Positions 24,922 to 64,000 of a DNA stretch of 64,000 bases are shown here, piece after piece. Where the stretch lies: positions 2,964,485 through 3,028,484 of the forward strand of contig NC_134027.1 of assembly GCF_964204645.1 (NCBI RefSeq), written 5' to 3'. A program made the translations under genes and the position numbers. Position 1 is the first letter of the stretch, and the number at the start of each line of letters is the position of its first letter. This DNA is from Tubulanus polymorphus (taxonomy: Eukaryota; Nemertea; Palaeonemertea; Tubulaniformes; Tubulanidae). The notes below the pieces were generated by a model. That model ran no database searches, was not told the origin of the DNA, and saw only the letters and a list, made by a program, of their open reading frames with translations.

Positions 24922-27900
24922 TTTAATTATTTATTCCGACTTTTCCATGATCGATTTCACCACTGACACCAACCAGTACTGGTAGAGCTGGAATATTGAA
25001 ACAGCGGTCGTCGCTATGCAAAATCGCGACGGCCCTGTAAACAGGTCGCGGCGGCGGCGGTTATAGTTGGAACACAAGGTAGAGCCACCCGCTCCAAGGC
25101 GTTTATTGTTCTTAACGAGGCTTTTTGATTTGCATACTATTAAATCCATTGACAATGTTAAGCCATAAACCGGTGTGGAAATGTGTGTGTGTTATTATGA
25201 ATAAATACAAGGTCCCGCAAATTACTACACAAATAGTATTAAATGCACGCAAAAAGGGTGTATATATTTATCTATGTAAGTGTAGACAGACCAAAAGGAA
25301 CTTAAGGACAAATGCTATGGCGAAAAGATAGTCTGCTAACAGGTTTATCTAGCTCGATAAACGTTTAATATATATACGAAATATTTGGAATTTACGACAG
25401 ACCTTAAGAATTACCTTAAGATTGTTTCGTGTTCTGTCGTTTAGATGGCGTCCGGAGCAAAGTTGACATGCCAATATGCTAGTTAAAATTTTACTTATTC
25501 AACGTTAACAACATAGAAATAGTAAATGCATTGCAGTGGATGGGTTAAAAACAAACCCGGGTTTGTTCTATTGATCTATGAAACTAAGTATTACGGACTA
25601 ACTTATATGAATACATGAAAATTTGTTTGTAGATCGAAATGATTACAGTGATAAGATTATCAGATAGTTGTACATGTATATGTATGTATATGTATTTATT
25701 TTATTATTGTGACGTAGTTATAAGTCTTCTTTACCAACACATAATATATACATTTCAACACTACCCAGCCCTCAACGGGCTTATAAGTCACCATTAATTA
25801 GATTTATTTATAAATATATTCAAGTGGTTATATATTCAGGTGTATATATACGTGATACATGTCAGCGGAGCGGTGGATTAGATGTTTGGCCCACGATCGA
25901 AATGGTTAGCAATAATTCAAACCCCTGTTTGATTTTTTAGATTGTTGATATAATGATATTTTTTTATCTGCGATGAAAATCCCGTGTTCCACTAGACTGA
26001 GCTCAGAGTAATATCTTTCGATGGAAAAATCCGAGATAAGAAGCCCGTATTTTTATTAAGACATGTTAGACCTGCGATATTACAGAACATCAAAGACGTC
26101 AACATAGTGGTACTTGAGATTGATGTCGAAGTGTTTATGAGATAGGTTTCTCTCTGTCCTCAGATGTGCTCGCTGTAATCCTGCTAGCTCCTGATTTCGG
26201 GTGTAGAACGACATCTGACAATGTATCTCGTTATTAGATCAGTTGACAATACAGTTTCATTTGGTCTTTGATGGTGGATTGGATACAGTCGCTGTTGCAG
26301 CCGAGGGTAAGAGACCGATCAAAAAGAGTAATATCATAAGGGAAATAATGATACTTTTCTAACCTGTTACAAATTACTCGCCAATTTTCGCAAATTACTG
26401 CACGGTCGAATTAAACATTAACATACCAAGATCTCAAATCTGAAATGTCGGTATTAAAGCTTTCATTCGCTCGAGAGATATGAATCTATCTCTTTATCAC
26501 GTTCGCAACGACACGAACGCCTTAAAAGGAATCTTTAAGGTACACGCCGACGAATGCTTTCAATGCGATATTGAACGTGTCGATTCCGCCGTGCAAATCA
26601 TCCCCAGAAGCACAGAAGCAAGCAAAAATTAAATTTCAGTCAGTTGTGAAATTCTATAACGCAATCAGTCGATTGCGCTTCGTTATCTGTGATTGCAAAT
26701 GAAGTAAAATTGATGGAGCTGTGTGTGTGTAAACTAAATCACACCAATGATGTAGAATAATACCAAAGCTGAAGCTTAGGATTTTTGCCCATCGACTGTA
26801 CCAAGTTATATCAGCGCTAATTTTCCAAATGTTGAGGCGGGCTTGGTCGGCCTTGCGACCACCAGCGACGTTCACATCGCACGAGCAGTTTTTACCGCTT
26901 TTTGCGAATAATAGAGCCCTATTCAGTCGGAGACGGGCTTTTCAGCGTGCTGTCTCATACGTGAAGTGCTCGCTATCCGTTGGCGAATTTTCTTACACGA
27001 ACATGGATAGACTGGGAAAACACATGATTTATATCAGATTTTGCACGAAAAAGTGCGTTACTCAACTCATAGTGGCCATACTAGACTGGTTGCCGGTCGT
27101 GAAGTTTAGGGCAAGCAACCAGTCTATGGCGATGACGCGCTAATGATGAGATATTGGCAGCACCTCCCGGTGTAATAAAACCGGCAAGTAGATTGCCAGA
27201 GTCGGTTCATAGTAGTGTATGAAGAATCCGCTAACGATGAACATAGCGGCAGCACCTTCCATTGCAAGCGATCGTTAGTCGACCTAAAGCCTGTTTTTGA
27301 TGTCGTATTAATGAGCCAAGAGTTTATCAAATCTAATTCAAATACTGTGCCCAACTTTACACAACGATTAGATCAGAATCTACGAACGAAATATAAAATT
27401 TTTTAATCGTCACTTTGTTAATTCTCTCGGGGACTCGTATATTGATGTATTGTGGTTGTGTCAGCTGTACCGTACGATGCTCGGTGTCATCTTTTAGACG
27501 TCATGATGCTGTAATTACAGACCGATGCTCGCCCGCTCCGCGATTGTTCATTTCCCTTTCAATCAAAGCAATTTGTGAACGATCGTTTGATGTCATACAC
27601 AACTCATTTCTCCAACAAATCGACGCAAATCACTCTCGGCTCGTCATTTCGCTTCTGTGAACACTGATTATTATCTTGCTGATTGCGGAGAGAATTAATT
27701 AACAACAGAGATGTTTTAACCGATTGTGCATGTAACTTTACCTGGAATGCGACGTTAAATTTCGTCCGTGGTTTTTTCCATTCTACAAAAGCTGAGTGTT
27801 TCCACAACTATCACCTATCACCAAACGATTTCTATTACACTTTGGCTTAGATTCCTTCAGTGGTGATGGTCAATTTTCCGAATTCACTCAAATGAATCTA

Positions 27901-30900
27901 ACCAATTAATCTAACACCTAACACAGGGCTGAAATCTGTCATTAAGATAAACCATCAACGTCAATTCAAACAATTTTTATTGTTTTTTTCTTGCGTTTCT
28001 GGTAGAATCCTTCCACCCATCTACCCGGAATTTCACGAATATATCGTTTCTATATGTATAATGCGCGCAACATCTATTCAGAAAAAAATATCGCCCGAAT
28101 TAAGAATAATGAACGAATGAAAGACGTTTCAGATGATATATGCGGGATATTAAATTTGGCCACCCGAGTCGCGACATTCGCAATTAAGTCGGCCGTAAAA
28201 AGACTGAACCATGCTTATCTCTGATGCACAAATTGAACATCAAAGCGTCGTTTCGTCGCCGTATTTATGGCTTGTGTATTGTCGTTTGAAACGAGCATCT
28301 TGTGGCAATAAGAAGGCTGATTTACATGTCTAAAACCCGGGCATCATCGCATTCTAATCCGACAAATGTCTCGAGGATCGATATTAATTTGACAAGATTT
28401 GGCTCCTGTCAGACACTGGTCACATTTGACTGATTAAAACAACTCAAGTTCAGCTACAGCTTCATCTATTCGGTTTAATTGATCGAGTCTCAGAGAGAGA
28501 GAGAAAGGACAACACACATTGACATCGGTCGCTTTCACCCAGAAGTGTCGCAGTTGATCATAATGTCTGATGACAGCCAGGAAGCCCCACCCTAGTCGAC
28601 GTAAACAGAAACATTGAGGAGTCTAAATTAAGAATTAATCCAGCTTATTGATCAGAAATGACTTATTTTTCAACTACATGGTCGACCACCGTACCGGTAA
28701 TTGGTGCCCAGTACTCGAGTGGCAAGCGAGGCAATCAGTAAACCGAGCTCAGTATTGTGTGTACAGTCACACTCGACACATGTGGGAAATAAAATTTTAA
28801 TCCAAATGAATGTTACGATCACCACTTTCTTTATCCTCATTTATATATACATTCGTTCAGCCAAAAATGATATCTTCAACCATTTTACGGAAATAGACAA
28901 TTTTGGATAGTCAACGACACCCGATACATTTTAGCCTACATTTTTTGTAAACAAGTTTATTGCCGTAGAAACTATTAAACTTATTTAAACTTATTTAAGT
29001 AAACGATGGCGAACACTGTAAAGTAGGTTCCGCAAAATCCACAAAACAGCGACGAATCTCTTGTGGCACCGCAATGGTGGAACCGATGTTATTTCCTTAT
29101 CATCGGTATTTACGTGCAACGAACAGCGACTGCTGCGTGTAATTGTCCATCTTGAAGTGTCACTTACGAAACATTAGACGGTCATCAGTCTACGTTTCGT
29201 GTTTGCCGGTTTATTAAAGGAAATAGCACCGGTCATTACTCTTAACGCCCGAGGAAGCAACAAGTCACCAGATGGGAATCTGGTAGAATTGCTTCGGCTT
29301 CTCATTACGTGACATGGCTGCCAAAAAACTAACTCTACCATTTTACGTTGGCAGCCAAGTTACTTGGTTCGTTAGGTGTTTATTGGCAGTACTGTCATAT
29401 ACAGTACAACATGCAAAATGCAAACGAATGACCGAACGAGTGCTGAATGCTTTTTTACTTCCCCGAAATCAATATATGAAAAGACACGTACTTCTTGTGT
29501 CATTCGCTCCGAATAAGAACGACTTCTTGTTTCATCAAAAGAAACAAGTAAACTATCTTATGAACGGTCTAAGCGCTCGGCGATGTATGAAGATTGCCTT
29601 TGATAAAATCTAGCACTCGAACAAAAACTAGCCCGCAGCCTGGTTATCATATTGGACGAGAAACCGATCTTCTCTCGTTGGGAACGAAATTGACAATTTT
29701 CCAACCATCATTGTCTCTTTCATAGCCCAAAGCTGGCCTAATATGCAGTTGTTAGTTACCGCGCGTATCAAATGATCTGACATCTCATCGCCATTACGCA
29801 GAAAAAAGTTCATCTTCGCTGCCTGATTCCGGAATTGGCTTCATTCATCGCAATCATAACTTGGCAACAATCGTGTAGGTTGTCAGAGAGTAGGCTCGCA
29901 GCCGTGAAAGGTTGGTAACGGCGGCATATCCCATAAAACATTTCATTACGAGAACATGTGAATATTATATACAGAAATCTCTGAATCATTCATCACTGCA
30001 GTCTGAAACACTTTCTATCACAGGCGTATTTTTGCATAAATCGTTTACAGCATTCCTATGTTTCCTATCGTACGAAGGCTAGAATCAATATTCATGTCCA
30101 AAATCAAGGAAACAGTTTTTCAAAGTTTATCGAAATGCACGTTTCGAGTTGCGAAACTTTGAAAAATTGGAAATGGAAATTTGGTCTTTGGGCTTTGTTT
30201 CTTCACCCCATATTCATCAAATTGCCTCCAAATTACCAGTCCATTGGTATCCGTGGGTTGGTAACAAATGCAAAGCGTGAAGGACCCAGGTGGCTGAGAA
30301 ATTATGTATACCAGTTCTTTAGTCACATGAACAGTGTTAATATGCCGCACAGGTTCACTAGTTACTGTTACTGTGTGCATAATCATCTTAGCGCTCGGCT
30401 CCGGTCTGTCCGAGGGACCACTTTAGCTAAGACAACTTTGTCTGTCCACGAACGGATGAAAATAATCACATTCGAGGAATTTGTTCAAGAAATGGCCCCT
30501 AAGGGAGACATGCATCTACATTATTGAATAGTGAAGCGCCGTGGGGGTGAGTGGCTGGGTAGACAAAATCGCATACCCAAATGAAGGCATAATTTATAGC
30601 CTGACGAAGCCGATAAAGAAGCCACGGATTGCGAATGAAAATATATCGAATAACGCGATGAAACTAGCTCCACCCAAGATATTTTGCATTCAAATGCAAA
30701 ATCCTATCGTCCGTATTTTTACCGATTCAAAAGTTCAAAAGCGCTGATTGAAATCTTGACTTTCTCAAAAATAGAGCAAATTTGATTGCGAGCGCTTTGC
30801 CATAAAGCGCGTGATCATGCAGTCGAATCTGAGTATCTAATTACCGCGAAAACACCTCCAGCAAAATAATAGTAATAACTTTTCTATCGAGTTTTAAAAG

Positions 30901-31490
30901 ATGTTTAATTTCTTGAAGTCGGTAAAATTGAAGATTTCGGTAATCAAGCAAGCAGCAAACACGACGGATCGAGAAGCGGCAAAAGTAATTAAAGTTTGGC
31001 ATCTCTGTGAATATTCTCTCTGTTGTTGATTGTTTCTGATGTGGAAATAAATGAATTGTCACACGCGTTGTTAAGAGTCAGGGTAGATAATGAAATAATG
31101 CAATAAGCCTGGGATCTAACGACTAAACCAAGACACTAAATTCACGTGCATCAAAGGACGAGTTCATATCCGAGCACACTGACTCAAATGTATCCTCGGG
31201 GCGTAATGCATGCACACTAAATAACACTTTAGAGACATTAGCACCGGTTACGAAAGAGTAGTATCTACCTTTCAGGTTTCCGAGGATCACAAATGAAGCC
31301 ATTCAGGCGCTCGATGTCTAATTTACAACTGTGAATGGAAGTTTTTTTTCAAATAGACGCAATCAAAGAGAATCTGAATGAGTATAGGCACAATACACGA
31401 TTCAATGAAGCGGTACTAATATCCTCGACTGGGTTCACTGTAAGCACATCCTTAGACCAGTCAAATCAAACAATTCACTTTTCGGAAATC
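24922..31490. other. Long intergenic region without a supported gene
   Basis: About 6.5 kb between the divergent 5' end of the 250-aa gene and the inferred 3' end of the plexin gene. The ORFs present are short (60-130 codons), lack splice context and match no family I know. Near 25860-25925 a sequence with a TGGATTAGATG A-box-like word and a later TTCAAACCCC could be a decayed tRNA-like SINE head. Nothing else is assignable. Confidence 0.4.
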
Positions 31491-33261
31491 TGTTTTTATT
31501 TCTTATTTTTATAAGTACAAAATATTTCTTTAATTTTTCTTTAAAACGTGATAAATCTTCTGTATTTTATACACAATTTTTTTTATACAGAGAATTTGCT
31601 TAAATGCAAATGCTTTTTAAACATACGTAGACACACACACGCACACATGTGTTCATTTTACATGCATAGGTGTATCGCTTATACAAACAACTAAAACAAA
31701 CTAAACCTACTGGTATTTTACGATAAAACATTCAAAATTACCGAGACCAAGAGGTCATTCATCTTATAGCTGAAGAAATTGAATTTAACGAAAAGAAAAT
31801 TCAGTTATTGTCGCCTGGACAAAATAATTCGTAAACACATATACACGTATATGAAGTGAAACCATTGCGAGATATCAGTTAGATATTGTTACATGCTACA
31901 ACGTTATTACAAAAATAATAAATATCATATCATATCATATATCACTTAAGATGTATTTGCATTGTAAACTACATCATATTCCATTAATTTTCAAACTTTT
32001 CATTTTTTCAATCAATGTATTTAACAAGCACAAATATCGCCATGAACACGCATATCTCCTCTTAGAAACTTATGTACATTCAATCGAAATAAATCATGCA
32101 CAATATTCATCATTATCAAATCAGTACAAGCATTGTGGAAAAAATCGCTCATGAACATCGAACAAACATTAAATTAACAGAAAAATATCCATTCTCACAG
32201 TTCAAATCTCGATACATTGATTTAGGTGGCATTACTTCTTTTGTGAATAGTGTCAAGTTTTTCAAGGTGACAGATTCTCAATAGTCGGGGAAATTTGAAC
32301 GATATCATCGCTGATATTTCTAACATCGCAGCGCTAATCTAACGCGGCTTCGAAAACCCCGAGAGGAGACCCAAATCCTTAATCTTTATAATACAAATTT
32401 ATTTGATACGTTCATGAGAATGGATTCGACTTTGAACATTTTTCGAATGTGGCTCAATAGAGATACACTGAGCTATCCACGATATATCTAAACACACTTC
32501 AAGTAATCCTTTCGTGCTGATCAAACAAACTATGCACAATAGCGAGATAAACCTTCTTTCTTTACTCCGCTCTCACTAATGGATGCATTGATTTAATATG
32601 TCAAAGTGAATTTACAATGTACGACAAAATCAGCGAAATTTTCAGTAAACATTGATCTGTAATCGCAGCCCTGAGGCAGTGTGTACATGTATCATCAGAG
32701 AAAACATTACTTGCTGTAATCACCAAAACGATATGATGGCTGATTTCTGAAATTCTTGCCGATGAATTGAACTGTCACTATGTATTGAAGCGAAATCTGA
32801 ACATTCTGATATGAATTCTTCATCGTATGTAAATGATATGTACTAAAGATGATTGTTTTCTTGTTCAATAATCTATGATAATCATGTCTTCGATTGTTAC
32901 CGAACGTTCATGTTTTACCCTAATCTCAGGATGGCGAAAACCAACGCAGAAATCAATTTTATCATTTTCTATCAAGCATAGCTAACTACATACATAGGCA
33001 TTATCCACTGTAAGCATTTAAAACGGCCACATTCACTGTAGTCACAAATCACTTGAAGCCTCTTTAATTCAACTGCATTGACCGAATATCACAAAGTCAT
33101 AACATGTTTTTAAGCATTATGCATATCAATAATAAAGTTACATAGTTCCTCACACATTCACACCATGTGTTTTTTACGTCAATATAATGAAATCTATATT
33201 TAGTTAGTAATATTAATATCTACAGCACCACATTGATAAATCTTGTATCAAGAAGCTTCCG
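31491..33261 (-). other. Probable 3' UTR of the plexin gene
   Basis: AT-rich non-coding stretch following the plexin stop codon. The first canonical minus-strand AATAAA with a good context is at 31495-31500 (TTTATT on the plus strand), which would give a 3' UTR of about 1.76 kb. Inference from position and composition. Confidence 0.45.
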
Positions 33262-61784
<28,523 letters not shown>

Positions 61785-62929
61785 CTACAAATAGAAATAA
61801 TAAAAACATGAATTAGAAATCTTTCATCGCTTATAATGATGCCTGTCTGAGGTGAAAAGAAAATTATAAAGGTTATGTCTAAGGAAAGAAACCTTTAGGC
61901 CCTTTTTTAAAATTACTTTGGCAACTGATTCTTCCACAGTCATAATTCCAGGGGGAGGGAAAAATCTAACATATTTTTTATCTTCACCACTGAACAAAAC
62001 ATCTCTGGAGTGGAGTGAAAAAAATTCTATTTTTTCTATCTAATCAAAAATTTCCTTCAGTGGATCTGCCATCCAATTTATCTAAACAAAACCTAATTCT
62101 CAGGGTGGACAGATACTTTTTGATACATCTAACTATTAGTCATGGCTATAAACCTGTCCTGGTTTGATTGCTAACAGATTCCGATTGATTTCCTATCAAT
62201 GACACATGTATATTCACATGACTATCATACCATAGCTTACGAAATATTTTATCAATCATTGAGAATAAAATCCTAATTCGTGCCCTTATGTAGATAAAAA
62301 AACAAGTTTTAAAGAATGCCACATATTTATATTTCATATTGTATAATGTATTCACGGTGATCATATAAAGCATGTAGCATTACATACACTGAATACATTT
62401 TCAGTTTTTCATGTAAAAAAAACCTGAACACGAGATTTCATTAATTGTAAAAATGTGTCCTAGAACAAACTGAGAAAATGATAAGGTTATAGTATGAGAC
62501 ATTGTTTGAATAATAGCTCGTAGATATACATGTATGAATGAGTTGGCCTTATTTGAATATCTTCGTCAGTTCAAATGATATGCCTTTATTGCTTTTTTAT
62601 CTCAGATTTAAATACACAAATAAATCAAGTCCTTCTAGAAAGTTTGTTCATCAGGTATCAAAAGGTCACTTTTGGTTTTTCAACCATAAAAAATCTAAGA
62701 ATTTGCCGCTATATCATTTGGCGAAACAAGTTTATTCTATATAAAAATCTAGCTATGCAAGCGGCTCCTGGGAAAACGAAAATATTTGTTCAGAATTTCT
62801 TACTGAAGAATGTTTAATGAATTCATAATGCTTAATGAATCATTAGGCTACGGATGATTGATTCAATGATCTAAAACATGTCGATCGAAAATGAAACAAA
62901 CTCAGCAGTAGCAGAAACATAGACGATCA

Positions 62930-62980
62930 GCGAGGGATAATAAAGCCAGGCGAGGGATAATACAGCCAGGCGAGGGTTTC
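62930..62980 (+). repeat. Tandem of about 20-bp units (GCGAGGGATAATAAAGCCAG)
   Basis: Two full units and a partial third unit that stops after GCGAGGG. Confidence 0.75.
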
Positions 62981-63013
62981 AATAACATCAGAATAGAAAT
63001 TGCATTCCGATAA

Positions 63014-63056
63014 GAATATGAATATGAATATGAATATGAATATGAATATGAATATG
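63014..63056 (+). repeat. (GAATAT)7 hexanucleotide microsatellite
   Basis: Seven GAATAT units without interruption within the plexin intron. Confidence 0.95.
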
Positions 63057-64000
63057 GTCAGTCATCTTGTCTCCAGATCTCGTTATCAGGAGCAATTTAA
63101 GATATTCCAAGAATGTTTCAATAGAACATTCTACAATGCCTTTCGCACAAATCTGATGGTGTGAACATAGATATTATTATCATACGAATTTATCAACACT
63201 GTAAACATTATTGAGGCCAATTATTAACCGCGTGCTAAAGGTTACCTGTCATCATATAAACATACATAGATCTGCATAAATCATCGCGTTTTATTCAATT
63301 GAAAACCTACTGATTTCTATCCACTTTTTATAATACACTCGTTGAAGAGTCAGAAATGAGTTTATTATCGATAGTGTTGATGGCAATGTCGCGTGGTTGT
63401 TGGGAGACTGTTTGGTGTTTTGGTACAGAGACGCAGACACTGGAGTAATTGAGCAATTCAATTGAATTAAATGAGTAATCCGCTTGAGTATGATGGATGA
63501 ATTCTGTCCAACAGAGATCAACGGCAGTCAATTATTTCGACTCACTACTTAATACCGAACAAGCCAATTTTATTTACCACATAACTCATGATTCAGGAGC
63601 TCAATCTCGGTGAATGTGTATCAAAGTATCTATGATATGATATTAGTTTGTCAAAGAATCTAGAGCAATAAAATTCACTTCGATATATACAGAACATCAA
63701 TTTGATTTTCATACCCAGATTATAAATTTGATATAGATCTAGATATAAATTTCATGCCCCTAAGTTACATATCGCCAACCTAAAACAGGCAATTATCAAC
63801 ACCAGTGACAAAGTGCTTTCATTAGCCTAAAATTAAAAATAGGAAGATTTTATTATGAGAACATTTTCTAATTTTACATACCTTTTCCACAGCCATAGAA
63901 AAAAATTTCAATAGGCTTTTCAAGGGCCTAGAACAAAATTTCCATTTTCCAAAACTTTCCAAAACTTGTTGTAAGAACCCTGACAGAATCTACATGAAAC

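Larger units (their letters stand above)
61785..64000 (-). other. Plexin intron continuing to the window edge; no sema-domain exon found
   Basis: The next upstream exon should encode the end of the sema domain. No conserved sema motif is visible in any frame here, so the exon lies beyond 64000. Repeats at 62930-62980 and 63014-63056 are within it. Confidence 0.5.

Noticed and set aside
29314-29613. 99-codon ORF beginning MAAKKLTLPF
   Set aside because: No similarity I recognise. The GGCTGCC..GGCAGCC inverted words near its start suggest repeat-derived sequence.
30135-30527. 130-codon plus-strand ORF in the large intergenic region
   Set aside because: No domain, no consistent splice sites, and opposed by another ORF over the same bases.

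Overview
The window is nuclear DNA from an intron-rich, AT-leaning invertebrate animal. Exons of roughly 30-250 bp with GT/AG borders, AATAAA polyadenylation signals, metazoan-only families (plexin) and vertebrate-like protein lengths show this. The gene content and protein divergence suit a lophotrochozoan (mollusc/annelid-like) genome. That is an inference, and the species cannot be named from the sequence. The six-frame ORFs are mostly single exons, so I rebuilt gene models by hand from splice sites. All complete models keep frame, and their summed exon lengths are multiples of three.

Layout, left half. (1) 48-291 (+) is the last coding exon of an SLC35B4-type nucleotide-sugar transporter. 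(2) 1323-1694 (+) is a 123-aa protein with a YbaY/YscW-like fold, a family best known from bacteria. (3) 2375-7396 (+) is a complete 19-exon AFG3L2 m-AAA protease, 795 aa. (4) 8642-13362 (-) is a complete 22-exon acylaminoacyl-peptidase (APEH, 730 aa) with the catalytic triad Ser587/Asp675/His707. (5) 13454-14481 (+) is the mitoribosomal gene MRPL42, head-to-head with APEH across about 91 bp. (6) 14793-21824 (-) is a second APEH paralogue with the same 22-exon architecture (718 aa). Its intron 2 holds a nest of inverted-repeat DNA transposons at 19.5-21.35 kb. (7) 23322-24921 (-) is an unrecognised 250-aa, four-exon gene.

Right half. 25.0-31.5 kb has no gene I can support. From about 31.5 kb to beyond the right edge lies one large plexin gene on the minus strand. 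Twenty-nine exons (1405 codons) cover the PSI, IPT, transmembrane, GAP and Rho-binding regions. The sema-domain exons lie off the right edge. Its introns hold a 255-bp GA microsatellite, several MITEs and tRNA-like SINE fragments.

The genes do not form a pathway. AFG3L2 and MRPL42 both serve mitochondria, and APEH recycles N-acetylated peptides. Most striking are: (a) APEH exon 2, which is 98-99% identical between the two paralogues and stops being similar exactly at the exon borders, while the other exons have diverged; (b) an exon-like relic in the plexin intron after the transmembrane exon that, if spliced in, would make a GAP-less receptor; (c) nested transposons with a 78-bp-arm palindrome; (d) a plexin C-terminus that looks like a PDZ ligand. 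I saw no CRISPR array, prokaryotic operon or clear novel defence-type system.
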